The notes beneath the pieces are model-generated. The model was not told the DNA's origin and ran no database searches. It was given only the letters and a program-made list of their open reading frames with translations. The position numbers and the translations under genes were made by a program. Below, piece by piece: positions 11,215 through 23,050 of a stretch of DNA of 64,000 nucleotides. The first letter of the stretch is position 1, and every line of letters begins with the position of its first letter. Source of the stretch: Loxodes magnus (taxonomy: Eukaryota > Ciliophora > Karyorelictea > Loxodida > Loxodidae); the NCBI GenBank assembly GCA_946699065.1, contig CAMPDV010000715.1, forward strand, positions 124,001 to 188,000, written 5' to 3'.

Positions 11215-12344
11215 AAAAAAACAACAATTAAGTCTACATACTCATTGGCTTCATCAGTTGAGGCAACTCGACATTGTCCAACCAAAGAGCTTGAATCGGT
11301 TCTCTTCTATTTATTATGTCCTTTCTCTTCTCATTATGTACCACACGAATTATTGATTCTCAAGTAGTCTTGTCCATTTTTAGCACCATAACTAACAAAA
11401 TTTACACCATGGTTAAGATGAGCATTATCCATTATAAAAGTCTTGAGAATAGAATGACCTATTTGAAATATGAACTGCAACTGAGACAATATGTCCATTT
11501 ACTGCGTTTTTCAAAGCAGCTTCATTAGAGATAACTTCTACAAAGTTTGTTATTCCGAAAATAGTCTTGGATGAGTCATATTTGCAGCTTCCAACTTAAT
11601 TGTTGTATGAAAATCTGATTCAGTTTCTTCACTATTCTATTGCCAATATTGGAAGGAAGAGTCCATCCATCCACCATTGCATCCTTGGTTGCAAAATGAA
11701 CCAGAGCAGTCAATTAGCTCTTATTCAGAGAAGGATACCAATTGTCTAGTCTTTTGGAAGTAAGCTCCTTCCCAACTCCTACAGCACTAAAAGCATAGCA
11801 GCTTTTGAATTGGTTTTAATCTTTGACAGATGTTAAAGCTCCCTTCAATTCCCAATCAAGAGAATCATCAGCATTTTATTCATATTCATATATTTAGTTC
11901 TATACCCTGTTTAAGTATCCTTGTATCCTAAGCAAGTCTTTCAGAATTCTTCGTTAGTCAAATCAGCGAAGTAATTAACTGCGAATCTTGTGATCATGTT
12001 TCTCTAGTTCTAGACTTTAATCCAGTAATAGCAATAATGGAAAATACTGTAGCTTTGCTATATCTCTTAGAAAGAACTATAAGTCTTGTTGGATTTCTTA
12101 TCGAAGGCTTGGAATTAAATCTATGATTCTTCAGCACTTTCTTGAAACTAAAATTTTCCCATCAAAGCTCTTCCGTTATTTTTTGCTGCAAGCATCACTA
12201 AAGCGACTAAACTGTTTAGGACAGGCAATAATTTACTAATTAGCTTGGTAGAAGGCATTGAATTTATTAAATTAGGTATTATTAATTGGCTAACTAGAAA
12301 GTAAAATAAAGTTAAGTTTAATAATCTAAGCATTAAATACACTT
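11215..12344 (-). pseudogene. Cathepsin L-like cysteine peptidase (papain family C1), decayed
   Basis: The reverse strand reads as a preproenzyme. A hydrophobic start from ATG 12342 (MYLMLRLLNLTLFYFLVSQ) is followed by an I29-type propeptide (KKSNKTYSSFQEIQQSYSIF, VNYFADLTNEEF). The mature part has GALTSVKDQ, the active-site Cys in SCYAFS, QLVSFSEQELIDC and NQGCNGGWMDSSFQYW. It also keeps the active-site His in LNHGVNFVSYG and the Asn in INNSCGT. Residues next to the Cys differ from the family (QCGSCW is replaced by QFKSCY). The Trp of the terminal Gly-Thr-x-Trp motif is TGA, at 11331-11333. Several frame changes, at about 11890, 11780 and 11400, interrupt it, so it is probably no longer functional unless the assembly has indel errors. 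Confidence 0.8.
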
Positions 12345-12599
12345 ATTTATGTCTAATACTTTACTAGTTTAAGGTTTTAATCCTTTTAGCTTGCTTATTA
12401 CTTCATTCATTTTTCATTCTTTGTTGATTACAGGGTAAAGGGTATAATCTTTTTAGTTAAAGGAAAAATTATATAGCTTTGGTATGGAAAAGAGTGTTAG
12501 ATTATTCTAGAATTGATAGTGTAAATAGCAATTAAGAGGTTAGGCTAAGATATTTTTCCAGTTCAGGTAATGTGTAAGAAAGAATTTAAATGGGAAAAT

Positions 12600-13560
12600 C
12601 CTTCTAATAGTCTGTTGTTGGTATACATCAGCATGACAATAAAGCTACAGTTATGAGATATAAGTGAATGCCTTACTCTTTTAATTTAAGCTTTTGATGG
12701 AGCAAGAAATGCGTGAATATCAAAAAGCTAAATAAAAACTTATCAATAAACACAGTCTAATTGATATAGCTACATCAGCTACTTAATTTCTTAGATTTAG
12801 CTAGAAATAATCAAGTTTCTGAACTAAGTTCAAAAGCAAAAACATTAGCAAATTCCTAAGAATGAACAGAAAGTGTTCAAATATTAGAGTATTAAAGAAG
12901 AAATGTCTAAGGTATAAAAGCTTAATAATTATAAGTTATGCTGAAAGGGAAAAAAGTCTGGAAACTGGTAGTTCAAGCAAGGAGTTAGTTAGTTCATGGA
13001 TGTAAAATAAAGCAGATCTGTTGAGAGTTAGTAATACTGAAGGTATTTTAGAAATTTTTGATATTTTACCAAATTAGGACTTGAGATTAAGAGGCTTAGT
13101 TGTAGAGTGAAGGAAGATATATTTAGTCTAAGTAAATCAATAAAATAAACCAAATGAAGAAGGGTAGAAATTGCAATAACTATACAAAAACTTATTTCAA
13201 TATCAAGTAAAAATTAATAGCTTCAAGAAGTGAAGGAGATAGAAGACTATAATAAATATTGACTTAGGCATTTCTAAAATGAGCTATCATTAGGTAAAAT
13301 ACTAAGTTTGTATAAATTTTCCTAATTTAAAATAAAGCAAGCAAATAACCATTTTTATTAATATATTTATTAGATAAAAAGGCTATTTAGTTAATTATTG
13401 CTAATACGGGTTTGAATTATATAGAAAGATTGTCAATCAAAATTACCAGAGAGAAGTAAGTTTTGTTAATGCAGATTATTGGTATTGTATTCTACCGAAA
13501 GTATCGTGTGCTAGCTAACTTGATAGTTATAGTAATGAAGAAGAATAATTAATAAATAAT
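12600..13560 (+). CDS. Unrecognised coding-like region
   Basis: With TAA/TAG as Gln, the plus strand gives protein-like segments such as LLMEQEMREYQKAKQKLI, LSSKAKTLANSQEW and EGILEIFDILPNQDLRLR. They sit in more than one frame, so small introns or frame breaks must be present. The character is helical, charged and Gln-rich. I recognise no family. It is transcribed away from the cathepsin-like gene. Confidence 0.35.
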
Positions 13561-13619
13561 AGGTAATTTTAGTAGAAGTAAGTGTAGAATCTATTTCATA
13601 TTTTTAATTTTTTAATCTT

Positions 13620-14457
13620 AAAATATAAAAGGCATTATACATTCTGGAAAGCAACCTTGCAAGGTAATGTCGAAACTTCACCTACTAGTTTACTGTTCTT
13701 AGCATAAAAAATATCGCTCTTCTTCTTTTATTTGTAGCTTTGTATCTCTTTAGTTTGCAAATTCTTATTATCGAGCTAGAAACAGATCTTGCTTGCTTAC
13801 TCTTGCTACCTCAGCGCTTATATTATGACTCAAAATTTTTTTGGAAATTGAAACCTTCCTAATCAAGCATAAATTTTACTTGAGGAAAGGAAGTTAAAAA
13901 ATTTCGAATAATCTATTCTATCTGCCAGTAATTTATCTGAAGTTCCCGAAGGTAGGAATCTTCCCAAATATTCTTGGAAAGGGTTAGTTTCTTTCTACTA
14001 TAGGAGGAGAAGGAAAATATTTATCTTGCTTCGTATTTACGCTACTATTATCTAACACTTGACGAAAATTAAGTCATGCTAGTCTTTATCCTTAATGCTA
14101 TTATCGTTACCTTCCATGCTTCTAGCCAAATTTTCTGTCGAGGAAGGAATTCTCTCGATTTTACCTCTTTACTAATTTAAGATCCACATTAAGGATAAAT
14201 TTCTCCCTATCAGCTGAATTAATTAAATTTTCATCATAAAAAGGCGAAATATTTTCCTACGGATAAATTAATTTGCTTTCAGCGATCCAGACTCTTGGAA
14301 TTTTTGGTTTATTATTACTAATTATTCTATTAAGTTTCTTTAGTCTCTCGAGTAAATCTACAGCCAGTAAGGATTTTATTAATATCAGGAAAATTATCCG
14401 AAGTACCTTGTTACAATTCTAACAGTGAGGTTTTTTTAGTGTGTTATTTAAAGGCAT
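13620..14457 (-). CDS. Unrecognised coding-like region with an N-terminal Cys-x2-Cys
   Basis: The reverse strand opens MPLNNTLKKPHCQNCNK from ATG 14457. It continues with RVWIAESKLIYPQENISPF, EYLGRFLPSGTSDKLLADR and KNSKLVGEVSTLPCKVAFQN. These are protein-like, but in different frames. The segment after HCQNCNK begins GTACTTCGG and could be an intron donor. No domain is recognised beyond the single Cys pair. Confidence 0.35.
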
Positions 14458-14939
14458 TTGATTGATTTTGCATTTTATAGATTTTAGGATTTGATTTGTT
14501 TAATAAAATAGAAATGTTTTGAATTTGAAGGAATTGAAAAGTAAATAGAGTATTGTAGGTATATATAAATATTTGACAGACCACTATAAGATTTCTAAGA
14601 AAATAATGTTCTAATTAAAATAACCATATAGCTGATAGATCTTTTTATATATTAATATTTTATTTTTTATTTATTTATTGCTTAAGATAATTAGAGCAAA
14701 TATTATAAATCTTAAATAAATGCATCAACCTTCATAAAACTTTAGAACTGCAGTCTATAAAGGATACACTGACTGTATTTGTATCTATTTTTAATCTCAC
14801 CTAAAATTACAGTGAAGATTTGTTTTAAATGAAGACTTTAAAGAGATCTCTAATATTTAAGCACATTTAATTATAATGTAGAGTTCTTCAATTAATTAAT
14901 ATCTTTTATACAATAACAAATTATTAAATTAAAATTATC

Positions 14940-16480
14940 AAATGGTAAGGAATTTTATATCTCTACTTTAGTTACATTTTAATTTTATTCACACTTGAGA
15001 TCAGATAGATAATTCTAAGTACTTTTATCTTAAATATTAGAGATATTAAATCAGTTAAATCTAGAAAATTATATGGATTTAGTTTTAAACCTTAATTGCA
15101 TAATTAATAAAAGCAATCATTTTATATATGATATCCCTTTTTATATTCTTTACCTTATTTATTTTTATTTACTAAGCTATAGAAATATTTAACTAGTTAT
15201 ATTGAAAGATTATAGCATCAAGTGCTTTAGCTAAATTGATAAACTTTTTATGTGCTTTTTACTTTGTAGCTTCTCCTAATAATTTTTACATTCCTTAATA
15301 AATTAAATCTTTCTTTAAGAATGCTAATGAACATGGAATCTTAGTTCCCTAGACAAATTTTAAGATAATAATAGGAAAGTTCTAATTCTGTTTCTTTAGT
15401 ATTTTATAACTAATTAGGGATTTCTTAATAGTAGCCTATTTATCATAATTTGATTATGAAGTTAATTTCATAAGTATTACTAGTAATGGAATATATTATA
15501 TCCTAATATTCTTATTTCAGTCCCAAATATTTTTCTAATTAACTCATACTTATTCATATCTCTAACAATCCTATAGTTCTAATTATTTCTACTTATTACC
15601 TTTAAATTACTTATATCTTCTAGCTACAAATGCAACTTTAGACTTTATTAATATCATTCAACCTTATTAGCTCAGTATTTCCTTTTAGCCTAAAAATTAC
15701 GAATTTCATTATTTACAAATAAATAGCATTAAAGCCTTTTTAGACTTGCTTAAGTTAGACTAAAAATAGAGAAGAGTATTAAAGAATGAAGCTCTAAGTT
15801 ACTCTTAGGCTAACAAGTTAGATAGACAATTTACATCTATTAATACTAATAAATAATCCTTTATTTTCCAATTTAATGAATAAGAAGCTATATTACTCCT
15901 GCATTTTATACTCTAAAGCATAAAAAGAAAGTTAGTCAGTATTATAAATAAAAGGATTATAGTTAACTATGAAGGGATTAGTGAATTAATAGCTTTAGTT
16001 ATTAAATAAGTTTGAGATTATATAACTATAACTAAAAGTATAAATAGATATGCTTTCTTTATTCATATCTCTATTTAATATTTGAAGCATATTTCAAACT
16101 ATTTAATCAGATAGTTATTAAAAAACCTATTAAGATTATTATTTTAGCACTAAAGAGAGACTTTAATTCAATCTCCTTAGTAATTATTTAAAATTAGAGT
16201 AGTCATTTCTAACTTAAATAGAGCCAGTATAACAAGGATAATTTGTATTGATAAGATGAGAAATATATGAGATTCCAGTCATTGTCCAAAGACTCAAATT
16301 TTATAAAGCAGAATTAAAATAATTATTAAACTGCTTATTTTATTATATCTATAACTAGAAGCTAAGACAAAAGTTTATCTAGTCTAATAATCTTATTTTA
16401 GTAATTTTTACAGCTGAAACAGATCTAAAAATGGTATACTTTAGTGATTTCTTTTTCGTTTAAATGATAAATGCAATGCT
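14940..16480 (+). CDS. Unrecognised coding-like region, hydrophobic N-terminal part
   Basis: The plus strand reads as a protein with hydrophobic stretches around 15120-15250, then NNFYIPQQIKSFFKNANEHG, NSIKAFLDLLKLDQKQRR and NYEGISELIALVIKQVWDYI. Gln is almost always TAA or TAG. Frames change once or twice. It could be a membrane-associated protein, but I recognise no family. Confidence 0.35.
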
Positions 16481-17031
16481 AAGTTAATTAGTTAATTCCT
16501 ATTTATCAATGACTTTCATTATATTAAGAGTATTGATATTTAACTAAGGCTTGTTGGATTTTTTTTGTCTTATCTATTGTTATTAATTGTGGTAATGAAA
16601 TGGAAATTTGAATAGAAAGCTTGTATTTTTAAATCCTAATTTGTACTCTTTTTTATGCTAAAAGGTATTTGCTTTTGTTCTTTTAAATTTGATAAATAAG
16701 TTCATTGGATTTTTCCATCAGTAGCCTAACTTGTCTAAAGCTACATTGGATATAAGCTTATATCCCATAAGTTTTTTCTTATCTAGTAAAGATAACTTTA
16801 TATACCCTAACTGATCCATGAGTTTAAACGATATCAAAAGACATTACAAAAATATATCTCAGAGGTAAGATTAGTAGGCTTTAATAATACTGGCCTTTCT
16901 CTTAATGATCTACCTAAAAGCTTTAAAGGGGAAAAATATTACTCATTAATAGAATCTCTAACTCATTAAAAAGACATCGAGTCAAATAATTTTAGACTTA
17001 ATATTTCAAGGTAAGAGACTGAAATAGGATT
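16481..17031. promoter_or_regulatory. Upstream region of the polycystin-like gene
   Basis: No coding signal is convincing here. By position it should include the promoter of the gene starting at 17032. I cannot point to a defined element. Confidence 0.3.
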
Positions 17032-20000
17032 ATGAAGGTCTAATTTGTAATTTTCTTATTTCAAATTTCTGGTAAAATGAAGATTTTAAATCTTCTTATG
17101 CTTGCTAGTTTAACTAAGACGATGAAGGTTTATATCTCTGGTGATGAGTATAGAGAGATGACTTAGTAAGATAACTGCACATTGAATACCATAGTGATTG
17201 ATAGTTTGAGTGAAGAATTGAGATATGAATGAAGTTGCTAAGTTTTAGACTAAAACTGAACTTCATATACTGAGGCAATCAAAAAAGAAGTAGAAGAAAA
17301 GTGTCATCTCTTTACATCTTCCATTACCTTAAAAGGATAGTAGTTTCCAGTATGAACATTCTTAGAACTTGATGTAAGTGTCTATTTCAACAACCGAAAA
17401 TAAGCCTCTGATAAAGTGTACTTAAATATAACCAGTAATAAGGTATCTCCAGTATCTATAGTGATACAGAATAATGAATATAACATAGTAAATCCAGCTA
17501 ATGTCTTTATACTGTATGGAGTTGCTTCTAATTCAAGTGTAGATATCTAGACAGTTTCTTGATACCAAAGTCCTGGTAGCATTTGATAATCTGCTACCTT
17601 CTTTGCCACTACATTGTTTATATAAATAAATGCTTAATAACTGGAGTAAGGGAACTACTATACATTCACTTTTGAAGTATAAGGAGTGACTAAGTATACT
17701 AGCCAAAAAGTAATCTATGTTAACAGAGCTCCTCAAGCTGAAAATTTTATAGTGAGCTCTCAAAAAGGAAAAGCGTGAGATAGCCTATTTACTCTAAAAT
17801 GTGATGATGCTACTGATTTAGATGAAGATTATCCCTTAAGATACCAGTTCTTTTACATAGGATCGTTCAATCAAGAGTTTCCTTTAAATTAGATAGAGGA
17901 ATATTACATCAAAAGCTTTAAGTTACCTTAAGTAGATTATAACAGTTCATTAGTAGTAGGAGTTACCATCTATGACTAGTTTAACGCATCTACTAAAATG
18001 TTTTCCACTATCTAAGTAGAAAGGACATTATAATCCATATCACAGGAAATCTAAACCCTATAAACTAGATAATTCGCCTCAGATGTAGAAGCTTAGAATT
18101 TTATGCATGACTTAGCTATTCAAATAAGTACCAGTGCTCCTAATCTTTCTCCTCTAGATATGAAACAGTTCTTATGATATCTATCCTAAAAAATAGAGAA
18201 GCAAGAATAGATAACAATACCAGTTTCAAGCTACTATGAAGTAAGACTAAACGTAACATCTGAAAACCTGCAGAACTATATAGACAGCATCTACCAATGT
18301 CTTAACTAGTAAACAAAGTACCAGATATCCTAAAATTAGATGTCTTAGCTTATGCAGATCATTAAACAGTTCTACTATATAAAGCTTAACATCGAACAAG
18401 AAGTATAAGCTAGTCTAATAACTAGAAGAAGTACCTTTAACTATACAAACGATCATACTTTAACCTATCAAACTTCTAAAGTCTAAATTTGATAAATCTT
18501 GCAAGTAATTCTTCTATCCTATACAAAGGAGAAGGAAATCCCTACTTAAGAAATAGAGCTATGAGACTAGAGTCTTTTCTTTTTTATGATCTAAACTGTT
18601 GAAACTCTAAAGGAGAAGTAATGATAGTATTGGAATTTCTCTGCCTAAGTACTAAGCTACTCTAATGATCTCTAAGGAAGCTTTGTTGTAATCTTTACTA
18701 TTTGAAGAAACAATCCATGTGAGATGGATGATTTGAGCTATATCAATTATTTAAGTCTTGAAGTATACTAAATATCTGAAAAGACGTAAGAAGGATTCTA
18801 TATCAAGAAGGAAGTCTGAAGAAAGTGAACATCTAAGTTGAGTATGTTCTGAACTATACCCAAACTTAGACATCTTCAAACGTAGTATGCCAAATGTGAG
18901 ATATCAACGAATATAAGTGAGATAATGGAACTTCATGCTATATTGAAAAAGCCCAACTAACTAACTATTACAGGTGTAAATGTAGCTAGTCAGGACTTAT
19001 TAGAATCGCTTCAATTGTATAAGAGGTAGAAGAATAAGAAAATGAGGAGCAAGAGGAACAATAGGAGGAAGAGAGTGGAGAAGAGCAAGATTAAGAGGAA
19101 TAAGCTTAGGAAGAAGAAAGTGAAGAAATGTAAAATGAAGAAGAATCAAACTTAGACCTTGATTTAGATGAAAAAAGAAAGCATGAAAATTAATCAAGCT
19201 ATAAGCATCCAGTTCCTGCTTACTTATTAGTAATCTTATGTTTCATATTTTTTCAACTTAGATGCTTATAATTCTGATTGTAGTGTCAAAAGACAAAAGA
19301 AAATTTAGATCAAGCTTTAGATTTTAGTTCTATAAATCTACCAAAACTATCCCAATGAACATCTTATGCTTCCATAATAAGCCCTTGAGTAAGGGTTCAA
19401 TCCCAAACTCTAAGAAAAACTTCATTTTTATATATAGACTTTACTATTACCATCTGATGCTTACTGATAAATCTTATAACTGCTACTTAATAGACAAGAT
19501 TAGGGTAATTTAAAGGTTAAGATTTTGGAGTTGCGGTTTTAGTAGGTTTAGGAATGTCTGTATGAAAGTAGATATGCATAAAGATCCTAATCTAGTGTTA
19601 GAAAATCTAGTAAGTCCTTATTTTCATCTACTGCGTTTCATGCTTAATTGCCATTTCTTGCGTTTGCGCTGCTTTTAACACAGCAGAAACTCTTCCTTGA
19701 ATACCTTGTCTCTTTATCAGCTACTTTTTCTACTATCTCCTATTTGATCCAATTCTGGTCTTTTTATTATGATATTATGCTCCAATAAGATGTTTAGATC
19801 TACAAGTGAATAAAGCAAATCCTAAGTGTCATAAGCAGTGCATCCATCTTAAGATGGTAAGTAGATGAATGAGGGTTAGAAGGAGAAAAAGAGTGACATA
19901 GCTAACCTGATAAGTAACTTCTAGATCGATGTTATGGTTGAAGATAACACTTCCTACTTGAATAAAGATACACTATAGCAAACATAAATTACTACCCAAC

Positions 20001-20302
20001 GTGAGGCTAATGAATCTTATTTGCATCAGAAAATTAAAGGTCAATATTTGGATAGTATTCATATCAATAATGGTGGACAGATAAAGGATAAAGCAGATAG
20101 AGGGACAGAATTTTTATTCCATAAGAACATTGAAAAGGAAAACCCGGAAACTAAACAGGAAATTTTAAATCAGTCTGAAGACGCATAAACCTGTATGCAA
20201 AACTAAGAAGAAGTAATCATTCCTTCTTACTCTAATTCTTCACCTAAAAATCCTCATTCTAAAAAGGAAGTTTATAACCTTCAAGATGAAGAAAAAAAAT
20301 GA
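17032..20302 (+). CDS. Polycystin-like REJ-GPS multi-pass membrane protein
   Basis: The start is ATG 17032, with an alternative in-frame ATG at 17077; both give a hydrophobic signal-like N-terminus. The ectodomain is REJ-like, with RYEWSCQ (Trp is TGA at 17230-17232) and the block SLFTLKCDDATDLDEDYPLR. A GPS motif follows: Cys-Gln-Met-Trp-x6-Trp-x5-Cys, then YYRCKCSQ. Both GPS Trp are TGA (18897-18899 and 18918-18920). An acidic linker and a first TM (VPAYLLVILCFIFFQL) come next, then further TMs ending in the polycystin-like LPWIPCLFISYFFYYLLFDP, and a polar tail. I see no PLAT domain. A 23-nt intron at 19857-19879 (GTAAGT...GGTTAG) restores the frame exactly. A second change near 18815 fits a 29-nt intron at 18786-18814 (GTAAG...GGAAG), less certain. 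The protein ends with TGA 20300-20302 next to TAA. It is likely a ciliary or surface mechanosensory-type protein. Confidence 0.85.
19857..19879 (+). other. 23-nt spliceosomal intron
   Basis: The donor is GTAAGT and the acceptor TTAG. Removing 23 nt joins codon ATG (19854-19856) to AAG (19880-19882). It moves the reading from the frame of the last TM segments to the frame of the cytoplasmic tail, which then runs to TGA 20300-20302. Confidence 0.75.
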
Positions 20303-20560
20303 TAAATATACTTTAATTTAGATCTATGGATGTAGAAGACTATAATGAAAGAATCAACTTAGACCCATTGAAAAATAGCCAATAGTGAAAATGAAATATA
20401 TACTTGAACTTTAATTATTGATTATCCTTATTTCTATAAGTCTATTTATCTTCAAGCTTTTAAAATTGGTTTAAGTATCTATTATCAGTATGTAAGAGCA
20501 ACCTAAATAACAGGTAGTAAGAGCTAACCTGTTAGCTTAAGTGAATTAAAGTGAATAATT

Positions 20561-21600
20561 ATGGCTTCAGTTTAAACTTTTAATAGACTTGGCCTAAACC
20601 ATCCTATGAGGAAAGCAGCAAGAATGAGACTTGATATCAGGAACTTTATTTTATGTCATACCGTTTCGTTCCAAATCCAGGTATTAAACACCAAACACTA
20701 TGCACTCACTTTAAAAAAGGCTTATCAGGCTTTGCTAAAAGCTGCTTAAATTGTTATTTCTTGTCTTTCTTCTTAGCTAACTTTTTTCAGGACTAGCAAG
20801 ACAATAAAGTAGAGTTAGGGGAGATAAGGAAAGGAGAGGGAAATAGATCCCAATAGGACTCTTTGAGCTAAGCTCATAATCCTAGGCTAAAAAACTAGGC
20901 AAGAAAATGGTTAAAGAGCTAAAGACAAAGGAATGCAAGATGCTTAGATTTGATGCTTAATGGTATGAAGATTTAGTAAGGAGATCAAGGATACTAAGCT
21001 AGTAAAAGGAACCAAAAGTAGGAGTTGCATTGGAAAAACTGGAGTAACTCTCATATCAAAATATCGATTTTAATGGAAGAGTAAGGAAGCTTATACGATC
21101 ATCTTAAAGGTTTAAGAGAGGTATAAAGAGACTGGGATAATATCTAGAAAAATATCCCAGGCAGTAGCTTTCATTGCTAGATATAAAAGCGAAAATATTG
21201 TAAAGCTAGAATTTTTACAAGCTACAATACAACAAAGCTTAAAGCTAAGTTCTAGTTTATATTCTAAACATTTAGGAGTAAATAAAAGAAGGATAGCTCA
21301 AGAGTCTTCTCTTTTAGCCCTTCTTAAAGCACATCATTCTTATTTAATAGTAAATCAGCTAATGGAGCTATAAGCTAAACCTTTTAAGGAGTATGAGCAT
21401 CAGCAAATCTCCAGAATGACTCTATCTTCATCTACTTCTCTTCAGTTAAAGCATAAAATCTCAGCTTTATACTTAAACCATTCAAACTTCTTCCACCTTA
21501 AGCTTAAATATATTAACCTTGATAAAATAAACCCCTAAGGTGAGGTAAAAAAGGACAAAGCACCTCTTAAAGAGAAAGCCAAACACCAGCTAAACTCCAC
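20561..21600 (+). CDS. Unrecognised basic protein
   Basis: From ATG 20561 the frame reads MASVQTFNRLGLNHPMRK with a strongly basic, helical character. Later stretches include MVKELKTKECKMLRFDAQ, RKISQAVAFIARYKSENIVK and GVNKRRIAQESSLLALLKAH. At least one frame change occurs between 20830 and 21060. It lies between two well-defined plus-strand genes. No domain is recognised. Confidence 0.4.
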
Positions 21601-21782
21601 ATACTTCATATACCATCTAAAGCTCCTTTAAGGGTATCAAACCATCTAACATCCAGCTTTCAAACCTTAAGACTAGAAAATTCCCAGATTTATATTGGAA
21701 TTCAATTGATTTCTGATCTAACAAGCTTAGTTTCTTTAATAAAGGTACACTATAAATTTGCCTTACTTTTATACCCTTAAAA

Positions 21783-22803
21783 ATGTAAACTAATTAAGCT
21801 TAAATTTAAGGAGTGTGCTGCTATTGTAGGAGTAAGACTGTATATGAAGCTTAGGTTTTGATATGTAAGCATGGGTATTGTAAGGACTGTTTCTTGGAGG
21901 TCTATGTGAAGAGTAGGTAGAGTTAGTAGAAACTCTAGGAGTTGGACTTTTTGTGTCAGGTTTGTGAGTAGAAATCAGAAATTACAGACTCAGAGTTGAT
22001 AAGTATACTCCTAGCCAGAGATAAAATACCTTTCTAAGGGAAAAGTGAATTTGTATCTACCTAAGGAGCTGAGTATAGATAAGCACCTATGATCTGCTAG
22101 CAATGCTAGAGAAAGGATTAGGAAATTGAATTCATAGAGACTAAGTTAGACAAGCAGACTTAGGATTACTAGGAGCTTTATAACCAGAACTAGTAGTATA
22201 TGGATTTAATAGAGCAGATGAATGAAAAAAAGGAGAATTAGCAAAACTACCAGCACGAACAGGAAAAGCTAATAGAGTGAATATGTAAGTTTAATTTAGC
22301 CTTGGTATATAGAAGTAAGACCACTAAACCTATAAAAATAACTATTAAAGCTTAATGCAAGAATATGCTTAATTCAGGAGCAGCAAGTCGAATATAAGGA
22401 GAAGAACTAGAGACTATAAAAAGAGTTAGATGAGGCTAACTAAAAAATTCTGGAGAGCAATTAGATGCTCCTAAACTATTACCATGATAGTGTTCTAAAA
22501 TCCTAAGAGCTTGAATCCTTTATTTAATAACTATAAGCAGAGTTAAATAAAAAGAAAGGGCTGATTATAGAATAAGAGAGCTAAATAAACCAGCTTAAAG
22601 AGGATAAAACCAAAGTGTTAATATCTGACTAGCAGTTTTAAGATTTGTAGTAGGAGAGTTAAAGCCTCATTGCTGAGATTTTGAAACTTAAGAATGAAAA
22701 AGAAAAATAATTGAAGCAACTTGAGTGTGCAAATCAAGGCTTGAAATTATAAGGGCTTAAGTATGCATTCCTAATATTAAAGAAAATAAGATTGAAAAAA
22801 TGA
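21783..22803 (+). CDS. RING-type zinc-finger coiled-coil protein (putative ubiquitin ligase)
   Basis: ATG 21783 opens MQTNQAQIQGVCCYC. The Cys/His pattern is Cys-x2-Cys, then ICKHGYCKDCF, then LCQVCEQ and MICQQCQ, as in RING or RBR-like fingers that recruit an E2 enzyme. A long coiled coil follows (KLDKQTQDYQELYNQ; later KELDEANQKILESNQ). A 28-nt intron at 22285-22312 (GTAAGTTTAA...GTATATAG) restores the frame precisely, giving 331 codons including the stop. In-frame TGA is read as Trp (Ile-Glu-Trp-Ile just before the intron), yet the gene ends at TGA 22801-22803, so TGA appears to have both meanings. No transmembrane segment is present. Confidence 0.8.
22285..22312 (+). other. 28-nt spliceosomal intron
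   Basis: Donor GTAAGT, acceptor ATAG. Its removal puts the RING half and the Gln/Glu-rich coiled-coil half in one frame. A 15-nt alternative ending at the first TTTAG would leave the frame change unexplained. Confidence 0.7.
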
Positions 22804-23050
22804 GTATTTAAAAGAAAATTGCAGTAATTTGGATTACAAATAAACGTTATAAGATAAGCAACAACTTATTTCAAGTAATTTTGAAATGATAAGATAAAGC
22901 AGGATCAGAATTTTAATTAGCGAAGCTTTATCTTAAATTTACTTATTTCTTTTGAGTTCTTGACTGTTATCTTAAAGAGTCATAATTGATTAAAAATTTA
23001 AGATATGCAGCTTTTTGTTCTTTAATTTTGTGATAAAAAATGAATCAGAT

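Noticed and set aside
17230-17232. UGA = Cys, as in Euplotes
   Set aside because: Cys is supplied normally by TGT and TGC at the conserved Cys sites next to these TGA codons, and UAA is not a stop here, unlike Euplotes.
17032-20302. Reading the gene as a pseudogene with many stops (Tetrahymena code)
   Set aside because: The TGA codons fall on conserved Trp positions, and about 1.7 kb stays in one frame with full motif content before the first frame change; decay would scatter stops and indels.
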